Positions 1 to 12,105 of a stretch of 64,000 nucleotides of DNA are shown here, piece by piece. A program made the translations under genes and the position numbers. The first letter of the stretch is position 1; each line of letters starts with the position of its first letter. The notes beneath the pieces are model-generated. The model saw only the letters and a list, made by a program, of their open reading frames with translations, searched no databases and was not told the origin of the DNA. Origin of the DNA: Spisula solida (taxonomy: Eukaryota > Mollusca > Bivalvia > Venerida > Mactridae); the NCBI GenBank assembly GCA_947247005.1, contig OX365952.1, forward strand, positions 5,230,501 to 5,294,500, read 5' to 3'.

Positions 1-497
1 TATGCTTCAGTAAAGTCCGTGAACTCAATCTTGACAATGTGATAGACATAATACAAATGTGATTGTTGATCAATGTGTCTACACAGGATGTGAACTGATA
101 GTGAACAAATGGAATCCAATTTCGTTTATAGATTCTCAGACAAACTCCTCTACTGTTTTTATGCTAATCTTCAAATCATCTGATAACATCGCCGTCACAG
201 CATGATGTCCTTTATGTACTGTGATAGCTCATGTAGCTCCACTTTATTCCAGACATCAAGAATGACTACGACAATATGTTGTACAAGTACAAATCGCTTG
301 GAAAATCCCCATCTGAGCTTAGTCAAATCTCAGTTCATATATTGACACGTGTTGTTGTGGTTTCATTGCGCATTCATCGGACTCTACATCGGTACATGTA
401 TTGCAATATGAGCATATTGTCAGAAGTATATAACATCAAGCGTTCCAGGGCTTCAAAATTAATAAATTATAATTATATATGTACATATGTAGCAGAC
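1..497. other. Non-genic sequence, nothing recognised
   Basis: AT-rich sequence with no repeat, RNA gene or coding signal that I can support. A 131-codon open frame starts at 276 on the plus strand. Its translation has no recognisable domain, and its 3' part runs into a likely degenerate repeat copy, so I do not call it a gene. Confidence 0.5.
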
Positions 498-620
498 AGG
501 GAATACAGCATTCGGCAGACCACAGCTAAGTCCACTAAACACAACAAACAGACAAATAGAACAGCAGCAACAACAAAACAAGACTCTTACTTGACAAAGG
601 TTCTATTTGAGTCGAGAAGT
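498..620 (-). mobile_element. Possible degenerate Family A copy
   Basis: The start reads like the reverse complement of the Family A tail: CAGACAGGGAATACAGCATT, compared with CAGACAGGGAAGGCAGC in better copies such as 41588. It is followed by a CA-rich stretch like that in the other minus-strand copies. Similarity is partial and edges are uncertain. Confidence 0.25.
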
Positions 621-671
621 TTTAATTTAGGTTGGGGTCTGACGACCTGGCTAACTAGATCCGACCTATGA

Positions 672-1507
672 TTCATTCACCAAAAACTAGGATAATGTGT
701 GTGTTTTTTTATAGAAAGATTGTTTTCTGATTTCAAGTTATTTATGATTTTTGTGAAAGTCCTCATGCATGTTTTTGGTCGCCTTAGATTGGAGCTAATA
801 CACGATATTTTACATCCATCAAACCTTGGAAAAGGCAACGGAATTCATAGTAGAAAATTAAAGGGATAATAATGAAACAATTCGCGGGGAAAAATCCCAT
901 TCGAATTGGGAGCGCTGTTGTGTGTTTCAATTTTTGAAAAAGACGAGTCATTAATGTGTTCTTTGAGGAAGTTATTTGTCTTTGTGTTACAGTTTCCAAC
1001 TATGAAACAGATATATCACAGTTTCTAATCGATTATCAATCATTGGTGCGGCTCCAATTATTTTCTTTTATAATCAATGTGACTCCGTATCATTAAAGCC
1101 GCCAATTCCATTAATTTTACTTTAACCAGAAATGCCGCTTTACGACTTTGGTAGCTTCCATCCAATTTGTCATACTAGAGGCAATTAGGCGTATAAAGTA
1201 AGAACGTGAATATGTTCTGGGTTATTTACTTGTTAAGTACCTGCTTGCATACGGATAAATGTAATGGTCGGATAAAGATTAGGATTGTGTGTCATGGATT
1301 GGTGAAGCACAATGACGGGTATATCGACCGGTTTTATGGCAAACATGAGACCATTGCAATCTACATTGTCACAAGCATTGGTTAGCGTGTTTTGCATTTC
1401 ACGTGCGAGGTAATTGTTTCTAGATTTTTGGTGATAATATTCTGAGTTGCGTACTGTCCATACTTGTGTTTCGGACTTTGTTAATCAGCCAAAGGTCACA
1501 ATTTCTC
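672..1507. other. Non-genic sequence, nothing recognised
   Basis: No repeat unit, inverted repeat or coding signal recognised. Short open frames (up to 71 codons) are within chance expectation. Confidence 0.5.
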
Positions 1508-1600
1508 TGTATTCAGCATTATTACTGGGACCACTTTTACAAAGAGCTAGCAATTTGTGAACCGTTCGTTTTGTGCCTTCCCTGTCCGATGTGCTAGTGT
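1508..1600 (+). mobile_element. Family A dispersed repeat, fragment
   Basis: Begins with TATTCAGCATTATTACTGGG, followed by a stretch similar to 15360-15450 (GAGCTA.CAATT.GT, TTTTGTGCCTT). It ends in CCTTCCCTGTCCGATG, the Family A tail. The middle of the usual copy is missing. No coding capacity. Confidence 0.45.
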
Positions 1601-2862
1601 GTTGATTTTAATTTTTGTCTTACGTTATGGAAGAAAAATACCAGGAGAGAATGTTCGAAATCCCAACATACAGTAGTTCAGACGTTGTGAGTTTGCCCAG
1701 TTGCATTATTGTAACAATGTTCTAGTCTTGAAACACTGAATCTTGCTGCAATAGAGCTATATATATAATTTCTTGTATTCCAAAACTTTAGTATGTCAGG
1801 GTACTCCGAAGTCGAACCTTCAACCTTCTGTTCCTGATACGGACACTCGCCAAAATGAGCAACCGGTTGATATTCCACTGGCTGACACTGTTCGTAATGG
1901 CTCTCGCATAACTTTATGGTGCTGTTACGTTGTAATAACTTATTCTTCTTAATACACCAGACACATCTGTTTTCGTCGAAATGAATCTCTCAATTTAAGA
2001 TCATGACATAATAGTAAATGGTGGTTCCCATAAGGCGGACCAAAAAGATAATAACAAATCGAAAATGGAAGGCAGCATTCGACATAAATAACGGAACACG
2101 AAAGGCTCAAATTGAACACATAAATTACAAGTTTAAGTCACATGGACAAACATTGAAATGAGCAAGAAACATTGTCTACCCCGCAGCTGCCTATCTGACT
2201 TCCAATGACCGCCAACAAAAAGCAATAACGAACCGTAAGGGGAACAATGAGCATGTACAAAACCACAAATATAACAGCACGCGAACAGAACCACCAAGCC
2301 ACGTGTTGTTTGCATTTTTTTCTCGTCTTTATATCGCCAGATGATGTCTTTCTTGTTTACCCCGGCTTATTCTCCAATTAATTAATGGCGTATATATCAA
2401 GTTAAAGAAATTTGAAACGTGAAACCTAATTTTCTGGTAGCAGGCAATGTAAATGGTTAAAAAAGGTAAATGCTCATTAAGATGGTTCTTGACAGATGTG
2501 AAACAGAAATGTTGTTGTATTGATGTAGTGATAAGTGAGACGTATTGGTTTGCAACTGCCATTGGTAGGTCGATCGTACAAGAAACATTAAAGTTTCCGC
2601 CTCAAACCACGTCTACCACATTTTCTTCAATTATACTTTGATTTGTATCGCCAGCTTGCTTGTTGACTGGACACATGTTTTGCTTCTATTGTGGATTGTG
2701 TCAAGGTTTGAAACAATGCAACTGAAATAGATTTATTCGTATTCGAGAGTACGATTAAAGGGTTAGATTTGATTGTATTTCAAAACAAAAGTTAAGAAGT
2801 CAAATTTTGAAATTTGGAATTTCATGACATTGCTATACATGTAACTTCTACTCCGATCAAGT
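1601..2862. other. Non-genic sequence; one weak repeat hint
   Basis: Nothing firm. Around 2063-2110 (AAATGGAAGGCAGCATTCGA) there is a faint resemblance to the reverse complement of the Family A tail, too weak to call alone. Short open frames of 60-77 codons on both strands show no recognisable protein. Confidence 0.4.
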
Positions 2863-3110
2863 GTAAGTAAGTAAGTAAGTAAAGTCTTTATTTTACGAGG
2901 CTAACATATTTACAATAATGCAATCTTCCATATGGGCCTCAACATATATACATAAATATATAAATAGGTACATTACATCAAAGACAAGTTCACAAATATA
3001 AATAACAACATATTAATTACAAAGAAAATAATAGGACAACACTATATTGAACATAGTATATGTTCATGAAAATAAACGTTTTATCACTTACATTTGCAAT
3101 TAGTAAATTG
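2863..3110 (-). mobile_element. 3' end of a non-LTR retroelement (minus strand), with GTAA/TTAC tail
   Basis: Read on the minus strand, an AT-rich stretch ends in AATAAA (rc of TTTATT at 2887-2892) and then a (TTAC)n tail (plus-strand GTAAGTAA at 2863-2882). The same order, with similar words such as AACATATTT, ACAATA and CCATAT just upstream, recurs at 43099 and 45904 with different microsatellites. That pattern fits 5'-truncated retroelement 3' ends. No reverse transcriptase frame is visible and the far edge is a guess. Confidence 0.45.
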
Positions 3111-3218
3111 GTATAATTATATTTAACTGAAAATATATTCACATGATGGGTCTGCGACGACGTCTGACTTAATGTGTTGTTACAATGGGAATACAGGTTT
3201 CCAGCTTATACAACTTAG

Positions 3219-3345
3219 AATGACAGGAATGGTTCCCCGTACCAGTCTAATTATACGACCCATAATGACTGGAATGGTTCCCAGCATCATATATACAACT
3301 CGGAATGACTGGATTGGTTCCCGTACCAGTCAAATCATATTACTC
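3219..3345. repeat. Imperfect tandem repeat, three ~40-45-bp units
   Basis: AATGAC(A/T)GGA(A/T)TGGTTCCC begins at 3219, 3264 and 3304. ACCAGTC follows units 1 and 3. A 61-codon frame (3172-3357) crosses it and is a by-product of the repeat. Confidence 0.7.
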
Positions 3346-4433
3346 AGCATTATTTAAATGAATTCCTGCATCAGTTAAACACGACAAACAGTAACGAGTT
3401 TAACAAGTGATTTAAGGCGTACTTGTTTCTTGTTCTCAAGCATTTCCTTTTAAATATTTTGTAGCGTTAATGCCACAATAACGCAACCTAAAAAGCTATT
3501 TATTGGTTTAACACTACTTCTGAATAAGTTCAACAGCCTGTCAGGTTTTGGAAAAGCCATTATATGTTATGTCTTTAAAGTATTCTTATTACGCAAAATG
3601 TCAATATTTACAAATGGACTTTGCAAATTTATGTTATTTTTGTGAGTGCTCTGTTCACGTTAGGAAGACAAGGTTAAAAGCTTGTTTTGCCTTTAAGTAT
3701 CGGAGTGGTTAGTTTTCTGGTTGAAAGGTTGTGTGAACTGAACGGAATAATACATCAAACTCTGAATCATTTGCTGCATTTCCAATTAAAACTGCCCCCA
3801 AGAAAAGTTTTACTAGTATTCGGTGTTTGACGACATCTGAGCACAACCTTTTGCTCTTTATAAACTACCGAGTAATGAACTAATTGTTAAGATAACCATG
3901 CTGCTTGTCTGAACCTGAACAGTGGGAAGGGTGCGCTTCCGAAACTATTTCATATTTTGACTGATTCTCTTTCGTTTGAGAACAAACATGGAATGACACT
4001 GATACAGATCACTTTGACATGAAAAAGAGGATCTTGTGACTATCCATGACTTTCTTAATTTGGCCCTTTTCACAATCATATTTTTTAATTTGAGAGCAAG
4101 ATGTCGTTATATCATTTTATTGACAGGATCAGTTATGATTTATTACGGTAAGTCGGAGGCCAGCTACAAGTAAAACTTGTAAAGTATTGATTCCTACCGG
4201 TTTTGTGCCTTGTATGGGAGCCTAGGCGCTGTCGCCGTTTCTGTATGGCGTTTAATTGTATTACAGTATTTAATTTATACCAAACCTAGCAAATGAAAAG
4301 TAGTGGACGAGGGGAATTGTCCGAATACTGTGGGTGTATACTTAAACACTTTTATTGGGCCATATTGATACTTGAAACTATGTAGCGGTTATGTTTCATT
4401 TTTCTTGTATACTGTTGTATTTGTCATCGGGAC
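3346..4433. other. Non-genic sequence, nothing recognised
   Basis: AT-rich, no repeat or coding signal seen. Confidence 0.5.
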
Positions 4434-4528
4434 ATATTGTTATGGTTTGTGTTTTATTGTGTTTCCCTTATTGTGCATTTAGTACCTCTGATGTTTCTGT
4501 TGAGTGCTGCTTTCCCTGACCGTTTGTT
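4434..4528 (+). mobile_element. Family A dispersed repeat, 3' part
   Basis: Carries the terminal Family A block: GTGCATTTAG..., then TGTTTCTGTTGAGTGCTGC, then TTTCCCTGACCGT. Only the last ~95 bp of the consensus is recognisable. Confidence 0.55.
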
Positions 4529-4539
4529 TAAGAAATAAC

Positions 4540-4691
4540 GAATATGTACCTGTGTTTTATCGGAGAATAAAGCACAGTCACGAGTTCGGATGCCTAGTAT
4601 TTAAATTACGAATGCGTAGCACGAGTGATTTAATGTACGCATCCGAATAAGTGACTGTGCGTTAATATAGATAAAACACGGATACATATTC
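4540..4691. mobile_element. Fold-back repeat, arms ~50 bp
   Basis: The left arm (GAATATGTACCTGTGTTTTA, later GCACAGTCAC and TTCGGATGC) is matched in reverse complement by the right arm (GCATCCGAA, GTGACTGTGC, then TAAAACACGGATACATATTC). A related partial copy at 29256-29335 shares CACAGTCA.GAGTTCGGATG, so it is a dispersed fold-back family. No open frame. Confidence 0.6.
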
Positions 4692-5176
4692 ATTATTTCG
4701 ATTCTTATATGGCCAATATTCTGCACTTGACAAAAGATCAATACATGATCCGCTGCACTATTTTCTTCCTCGGAAGGCCTATCTGAAAACGCTGGTTGTG
4801 GTAGAACTTTTTTTTCATTCCCGCAATGTGGAAGGCGTAACCGTCAACTCCACATTCACGAATTCGGCGAGAACACTGATTACTTTAGCCCTCTAAAAGA
4901 AACAGTGATTAATTAAGTTTTACTGCATTGTTTCGCAATTAATTAACAGTACTGTAAATAAGTTTAGGTTTAGATGTAATGGTAATGCAGGAGATAGGCT
5001 TATTATCACTTCTCCAGGGACCAACATAGCAATGTCTGTACACATTAGCATTTAATGCTATGTAATTTGAATTTAACAACATTTAAACATGATGGTGCCC
5101 TAGTGCTATCGGTAATTGTTCAAATCCACCCGATTAACACACGAGTATGAATTGTTCTACGATTAGTTGCTATTAA
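4692..5176. other. Non-genic sequence, nothing recognised
   Basis: No structure recognised beyond AT-rich sequence. Confidence 0.45.
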
Positions 5177-5303
5177 AGCCTAGGTTCCATTGAGCATTTT
5201 TAAGACATTTTGTGATATCGGAAGGAATTGTGATGAATCGGGTTGTATCGGAAGAAATTGGGAGAACATCACCGATGTGGAATTCCTTAGTGGGACCCAG
5301 ATT
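5177..5303. mobile_element. Small inverted-repeat element, PIF/Harbinger-like MITE (degenerate)
   Basis: Starts AGCCTAGGTTCCATTGAGC and ends AGTGGGACCCAGATT, a degenerate inverted pair. The inner words TGTGATGAATCGGG and CCGATGTGGAATT are shared with the better copy at 53112-53318. Flanking triplets are TAA and TGA, only roughly a target duplication. Non-coding. Confidence 0.5.
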
Positions 5304-5470
5304 TGAGCTATTATAAGCGTATTAGTAAGGGAGATTACTGACCACATCAGAGGACGTTTCTCTCCAAACGATTTCGACTTTAGCACAATCGTTTTCTCCA
5401 GTGATAAGGTGTGTTCGAACTTAATTGTGGACTCCGGTTTATCATCATCTCGAACGGTTGGGGCCCGTGG

Positions 5471-5557
5471 AAATAAAATGCCTAAATGAAAACCCAGCAT
5501 AAACATTGGGACGAAATAAAATGCCGAAAATGAAAACCCAGCATAAACATTGGGACG
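5471..5557. repeat. Two-copy tandem duplication, 43-44 bp
   Basis: 5471-5513 and 5514-5557 are near identical (AAATAAAATGCC.AAATGAAA ... ATAAACATTGGGACG), differing by one inserted base and one substitution. A recent local duplication. It explains the overlapping short open frames here. Confidence 0.85.
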
Positions 5558-7864
5558 TCGTACTGTTCGTTATACGTAGCTGGCATATTCGACTGAATGG
5601 AAATTTGATTGAAGTAAGTTTGATGAAACATGACTCTACCATTCAGAAAGTTCCAGCACTGCTGATATTATGTTGGCATTATCAATATACATGCATATTA
5701 CATATTTTAAAATACTGTAATGCACAGACAATTCAAAGCTACACTGAAGCGATGACAGCGTCTAGCCACTCACGCATGTGACAAGCACAGAAGTACCATC
5801 CGTATCCCACCAAAAGATATCACAAGTACGCCTATATACTGCTTCTAACAATGAATGACACACTGCATGGTTTCTTAAATAAACATATTACCATAAAGGT
5901 TTTTTTTTAAAAATAACTAATCTATCTTCATTTCGGTGTTTTTAAATAGCATGACTTTATTAGCGTCTCTTTTTATCACTCCACCAGAAAATACCTTCAA
6001 AATCATCAATAACTCATCAAGTAATCCGGAACTGTGCTACTAGTCATTCCAACATTCTATGAAAATTTCTTTCAATTATAAGACAGGTACGCTATCAATA
6101 CTATTTACTGTTTTGCACAAGAAATTAATGATGTTCTTCTTCAGATCTCGGTTCTTTGTCTTAGTTCATTAATTCAATAAAAACATCGGATTATTCTCTA
6201 TCAGTATGAACCATAACTGTACTGTTGATATCATCTAAGTGGATGTGTTTTATTAGTTACAGTTTTTGTACTTCCTTCAAGATAGTGTTGTACAATGTAC
6301 TAGTATTTTATCTTGCCTTGAACTATTACATGTGTGTATTTTATCTGTGTTAATTTCTTACAGTACAGTGACAATGTGCTTTGTGCCTTTCGGCAATATT
6401 ATTACTGTTAAATCAGACTACCTCTGAGTACTATGAATGCGAAATAATAATTTAATGTATGTGTCGTCATAGTTAAGTACATGTACGACAGAAAACTCAG
6501 ACTATTCAATTTGTCAATTAAGATTGATAAAACATGTTCTAGCGAAACCCTTGTCTAAACACAGATATCAACATCTCTTTGGCAAACCTGGTTGCGCAGT
6601 TAGAGTACGTCCAAGACTGTCGTCCGAGCAATCTTGGTTGAAATGGTTAGTAGGTTCTACCGTGGTATCGGCTACAGTCATGCTCTGCACATGTGATGAT
6701 GATGTCAGTTGTTACAAAAGGAAATACTAGTCGTTAAAATGAACAAGTTACAATGGTAGGTCATTAGAAAATCATGTATCTCGAAAACGAGCCTCGTGAC
6801 ATATCATTTTTATGCTTTCAATATCATTTTAGATGAACTTTTCTGCTATTTTAACATAAGTCGGAGTTATATAAAACGCGTGCGTACCACCTGAAACGAA
6901 ATGATAAAACGATATATGAAAATGTATTTGATGATGACAGTTGTTTACAGCTGTGTAATTTAGTATTTGTTAAATTTCAGTAAATCTAGTTACTAAGTCA
7001 ATTACAAAAAAGGGAAAAGAAGACATAATCTAAAAAAGCATTTAGTACTGGTTGAATTCCTTTATATCGAGTTAGGTCAATTACAGAAGAGAGGAAGAAA
7101 GACGTAAACGCCAATAAAGAACGCCCACAAATTCGTACTGAAATATTTGTGATTTTATTACCTAGTTGACGCTTAATGATGCTGAATGTGCTGATTACGT
7201 TGTCGACAGCAGCGTTTATGTAAATGTTATTTGTAGTGTATCATGCACTGTTACACAATACTGTCGCATTTCTCCTTCCTCACAGACAACTAATGATCGC
7301 TGCTAATCATTGACATTTCGTAGAAATGTGATAAAACACGTAAATATCGTCGCAATTTGCACCAAACGCTCGTCACAAAAGAAGTTGTGTTCGTGTGTGT
7401 TTGGCATTTGTGCGTTTTTATGCGTTTTTGGACCACTTTTCATTCCTACAAAAATGTATCAAAGACACACGTCTTTCACAGGACGTTGTAGGGTACAATG
7501 TGGGTTCTTTGGAACTAAACTATGAATATTTATATTTTATAACAAGAGAAATCTATGTTGTCGAAAGGATGGTTATGTCGCCAATAGGCTGTAGCATCGT
7601 GTTATCAGTTAAGGCGCTTCATTAACTTGAATCTTCTGATAGTAAATATGTAATTCTGTCCAATTACCAAAGAATTATTTGTGAGATTTGTCGACAATTT
7701 GTACTTTGTTCAGCTGTTTTTTATTGTTTGGCGCTGCTTGTCATCTACTGGTTCGTTACGTAATTATGGTTCACAGTTGACCTTGTCAGTCGCTGCTCCT
7801 TATGAGGGCCTTACATTACCGTAGCAATAGTTATTTTAATATGTTTTACATGCTCATCTGTACA
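5558..7864. other. Non-genic sequence, nothing recognised
   Basis: About 2.3 kb of AT-rich sequence with no recognised repeat, hairpin or RNA gene. Open frames of 68-91 codons (for example from 5506, 6524, 7310 and 7395) have unrelated, cysteine- or phenylalanine-rich translations with no domain I know, and no splice or codon signal that favours them. Confidence 0.5.
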
Positions 7865-7952
7865 CTTGTCCTTGTGCCTTGTATTAGTGACTCTTTTTTG
7901 TCCTTCCGTGCTCTGCTCTTTCTGTTGAACGCTGCCTTCCCTGTCTGATTTG
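7865..7952 (+). mobile_element. Family A dispersed repeat, 3' part
   Basis: Contains GTGCCTTGTATT, GTGCTCTGCT, TTTCTGTTGAACGCTGC and CTTCCCTGTCTGATTTG in the usual Family A order. The subrepeat region upstream is absent or too diverged to see. Confidence 0.6.
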
Positions 7953-9213
7953 ATATCGTCTTTTTGGGCACTTTAGCCTTTTATTATTGGAGGGTGCTTT
8001 GCAATGCTTGGAAACACACTACGCCCAGTTGACCTAAATTCATAAATATAGTAAACAGCGCTGCAGATAAGCGCTCAGAATTACCGGACGCAATTTGTAT
8101 TTCAGCTGTTTCTCTAAAGTATGTTAGTAACGCAGTATATGATCATTTGACATAATCACCGCCACTGATCGATGATTGGAATTACTGAATTCTATAAGGG
8201 TTACTGTAGTTCGTACTTGTCAACTGAACGATGGTTTGTTATGAGAATTGGTCTGGTAGTTTGCACTAGTCCTGATTCCTGTTGTAATAAACCTATATTA
8301 TGATTAAATAAACCGTAACCACGGTCCTAATGTTTGTCTGCGGACTTATTATGTTTTCGGTTCAGAACGTATATATTCAAGAGAAAGTATTCAGTTACAA
8401 AGGATTTGTCTACGATCTTGGTTCATTTCCAGGAATTGAAAGATAAAGTATATTCATTGTCTGATTGTATACAATATATTGCTTTACATTGCCAACATTC
8501 CACCTAATTCCTGCATTCGAACTCCTCGTCCGTAATTTAATGCCTAACTAATCAGAATAATATATTTTCTTAAGTCGTTGTTTTTGTATAAAATCTCGAT
8601 AAATATCCTGGTAATTAAAATAATATATGTGGTTTCTTATTTACTGCATACTATGTGTATGCTTGTGTGTGTTATTTTAAATGATTTATGATATTGCATT
8701 GTTGCCATGGCGCCACGTTTTGTATTGTTCGGCAATCTTCGCTCAATCATTCGGACTTTTCCGTGAATTAGAATCTATCACGATAGGGTTAGCTATTTTA
8801 AATTTTATCATTGGTCTTTACTTTTTATTCTTGTTTTATATGATTTTTTGAAATTCTGGCTTATCTGCAATTACAGAATTATGTTCTGTTATGTACTCTC
8901 TACATACATCCAAAATCCCAAAGTCACTATTTGTTTATTCGGGTTAATGCCGTTTACCATCAGTAGTTAAGTTAACTACGGCGGTCAATTCACCTAACTA
9001 GTTTTCCTGAACTGTATCGTAAACCAGTACTAATTTATCCTTCCACAAGGATTAGACAACTTCTCCACATGTGGAGGAAAATCGACATTCCGTCCCTTCA
9101 CTTAGGTAACAGTTGCAATCACGTGTTTATGGTTAATAAAACAACCTATTGCATGGAATCATTTATCAGTTTATATTGTTTAGCATGTTACGGAGTAGTG
9201 TTATCAGCAGACG
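7953..9213. other. Non-genic sequence, nothing recognised
   Basis: No repeat or coding signal recognised. A 61-codon frame from 9069 overlaps the start of the duplication that follows. Confidence 0.45.
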
Positions 9214-9395
9214 ATGTTTACATGCACTCTATCCAAGCTATTGATGATTGTTGATACAAATTGTGAATGCCTACAGTGCCTTAAATTTGTCTTCCCGACA
9301 CACTTTGTCAAATGACGTATGTTTACATGCACTCTATCCGAGTTCTTGATGATTGCTGATAACAAAATGTGAATGTCTTCTGTGCCTTAAACGTG
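9214..9395. repeat. Tandem duplication, ~105-bp period
   Basis: ATGTTTACATGCACTCTATC begins at 9214 and again at 9319. Both are followed by TTGATGATTG.TGATA, then TGTGAATG and GTGCCTTAAA. The units differ at many positions, so the duplication is not recent. Confidence 0.75.
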
Positions 9396-9889
9396 CACTG
9401 TACACATATACCGTAAAACTTTACGATAAAAATCCTGGCAGGAGGGCCACAGTCGCCTTTAATGATGTGGGCAATAATAAGCTATAAGGAATCTTACTGG
9501 GTGGGGGTAAATTGTTATTGATATTTCACATTTTCAGACAGTTAGCAAAGTCATTGAGTGAATTAACCAATATGTTGGGTACATTTTATAGAAATGTATA
9601 ACTAAAGGTTCTAAGCAAGCATCAACTTGTTTTTACCTTCCAGATTTCAAGTTTTTCACGTGCACAATAAACGTTGGCTGCCATTGACGTTCCCAGAATA
9701 CAATGCGATTTACTGTATAAATCCCGTCATTGCCGTACGGGCTTAAAACCATATGTATTTAACGGCGCATTCTGTAAAAACTACGGTATATGTTAACAGT
9801 GTGGCTTCACGGCACACTTTGTCAAAGAACAATCTATTTTAAAAATTCACGTACATTTGAACATTGTTTGAGGGCCCCACAAATGTTTT
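9396..9889. other. Non-genic sequence, nothing recognised
   Basis: No recognised feature apart from scattered weak similarity between CGGCACACTTTGTCAAA (9809) and CCGACACACTTTGTCAAA (9295), a possible edge of the same duplicated segment. Confidence 0.4.
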
Positions 9890-10380
9890 GTTTTTGCGGT
9901 GGTCCATAATAATCAACCTGTCAGTCCATCCGGTCACATTTTTATGTTTGTTCTTATTAATTTGAAATCATTATTGGTATCAACTTCAAACTTTAAACAT
10001 ATTAAGCTCCCAACAAGATTTTGCTAATTATGACTAGGTACATAACTCAACCTCTAATATTGGAAGAATTGTGGCCCTTTTTAAAATTATAATTTTCTTC
10101 AGATTTCATCACCATTAAATGGTATATACTTCAAACTTTTAACATAAGCTCACATTGGCAGTACGCTATTTGCAAAAATCTAACCCTAATTTTTCTTCGT
10201 AAAATCTAAGCTTCGTCATTATCGTCATTTTCGTTATTTTGCCTTCATAACTTCATAACTGTATTAGGTACTTATATGCAATTTGCTCTACTTATGGCCA
10301 GTGGTAATACACATTTCTGTAGCAAACAGAGCCAACTTACTTAAATCTTGACTTATGCCCCTTTTCCGCTTCAAAACACT
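9890..10380 (+). mobile_element. Old dispersed element with degenerate core repeats
   Basis: CTGTCAGTCCATCCGGTCAC (9919) is followed by diverged repeats with CATAACT and a phrase like ATTGTGGCCCTTTTTAAAAT (10068), then CTTATGCCCCTTTTCCGCTT (10350). This resembles the core of Families B and C, where CATAACT and a TTCCCTTTGA phrase recur once per unit. Ends are not visible and assignment is tentative. Confidence 0.35.
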
Positions 10381-10859
10381 AATATTGGCAATATATATAG
10401 ATAAAAACATTCAAGGTTTTCAAATGAAACTGGATATTGCCAATAAGCACGTGTTGAGCAAAAACACCAACAATACACCCCTTTGCAGCAAATTTTGACA
10501 AATTTCCCTTACACACTTGCATACAAACATGCATAATGACGTATTTCCATTTTGGGCAATCAAGATTGACGCAATCAGGATGATGTAAGAACATGGCAAA
10601 GTCAATGAAACCAATATCATTATTAAATTGAATTAAACGTGCTAATTAGTTAGTTAAATTTCAAACATATAAAAAGCCAAATTTCATCTTGGTTTCTATA
10701 GTGGAAAACTAAACCTGTCCTTGTTAAACAACTTTTATGTTATTTTAGAAGGAACTGAATTACTTAAATTCATTTTCTAAAAAAATTAATCCTGTTGGTA
10801 ATTGCATTGGCTCAACATTTGTAATTAAAACCATAGTCATGAAACTGCATGTGAAAATA
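10381..10859. other. Non-genic sequence, nothing recognised
   Basis: Open frames of 66-72 codons on the minus strand between 10379 and 10620 overlap each other in two frames and have no recognisable product. Confidence 0.4.
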
Positions 10860-11240
10860 TTCTACAGTAATGTATTTTCAATTCAACATTTTACTAAATT
10901 GTATTCAATTTAAACGAAATAAATTAAGTGAAAACATTACCAAATCTATTTGTTTAAACAAAATAACGAAGTAAAAGCAAATAATTGATATTAAATTTTG
11001 GTCGTGGTTTCGGCTAAAACATCTGTAATTGAAACTATTTTAATAAAATTACAGGAAAAAATGTTCTATGGTAATGTATTTTCAATTACCAAGTTTTATT
11101 TCTTTTAAACGAAATAAATTAAGTGAAGACATTAGCAAATCTATTCGTTTAAATGAAATAAATTAAGTAAAAACATTGGAAAATCTATTTGAAAAAAACG
11201 AGGTATAAACAAATAATTGACATTATACTTGGGTCGTGTT
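10860..11240. repeat. Diverged ~190-bp duplication, AT-rich
   Basis: TAATGTATTTTCAATT, then TTTAAACGAAATAAATTAAG, then ATTAGCAAATCTATT.GTTTA occur in the same order twice (from ~10868 and ~11072). A third partial copy of the middle words is at 11150-11190. Both full copies end in AACAAATAATTGA-like sequence before a GGTCGTG.TT phrase. Confidence 0.65.
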
Positions 11241-11703
11241 TAAACGAAATAAAAGACCAGAGACCAGAGAAAAGTTTGCTTTCGAAAATAGTTAGGGAAT
11301 GTCAGGGTAGGTACTCCGTATTACCATTGTGTTATCGAATAGCACTTCTGTTGGGAATGATAATCTCGCGTCAAATTACCTTTTGTCGCAGTCACGAACG
11401 AGTATGATACCCCGATGGTACCTAACACATTCGGTAAAATACTATTTTTTGCGAGCATGCATTTTCTTTATTTTAAGGGGCAAATCATAGATTACAACGG
11501 AATAGAAGATTGTATTTTAAGTCAATAAGTCGTTAATATTTGATTTCCCATGTCGAATTTATTCACGAAATTAAACGAAAATTATTCTCTTCAAATATAT
11601 AAACATTTTGTAATAAGGTTTGACTGTATAATGATAAAAACGCATTGTATTCGAGCACTAATTCAATATTACACATGTTCCTCCGTCAGTAATCGAGCAT
11701 CAT
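11241..11703. other. Non-genic sequence, nothing recognised
   Basis: No repeat or coding signal apart from short chance open frames. Confidence 0.4.
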
Positions 11704-12105
11704 ATGACGTCATCACACAATTAATAACACCGGAATGCACGAGTGTGACGTCCTAGTCAATAATACCGCGAATGCACACGAGTGTGATGTCACCACACCG
11801 AACTAGTACCCGGAAAGAACGTGAATATGATATCATCTCACTTCCAATAATGCACTTACATGCACATAAATTATGACGTCATAACGCAGACAGTTTTGCC
11901 TAGAATGCACAGGAATTTTGACGTCATCACGCTGACAGTTATACCTAGAATGCACATAAATGATGACGTCATCACACAGAAAATAACAACTAGAATTCAC
12001 ATAAATATGACGTCACCACACAGAAAATAATGACCAGAATGCACAAGAATATGACGTCACCACAAGTAAATTATAACCAGAATGCACATGAATATCACGT
12101 CATCA
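11704..12105. repeat. Tandem array of ~44-bp units, each with a CRE-like palindrome
   Basis: Ten units start near 11704, 11746, 11785, 11831, 11874, 11919, 11964, 12008, 12052 and 12095. Six carry a perfect TGACGTCA (11704, 11874, 11919, 11964, 12008, 12052) and the others carry degraded versions. Between them lies a phrase like CACA.AAATAA..CCAGAATGCACA. TGACGTCA is the known CREB/ATF consensus; any binding here is inference. Confidence 0.85.

Noticed and set aside
276..671. 131-codon plus-strand open frame
   Set aside because: No recognisable domain, mixed low-complexity C-terminal part overlapping a likely Family A relic, and a length possible by chance in 64 kb of six-frame sequence.
5180..5642. 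Overlapping minus-strand frames of 108 and 65 codons
   Set aside because: They cross a decayed MITE and a 43-bp tandem duplication; shared peptide pieces come from the duplication.
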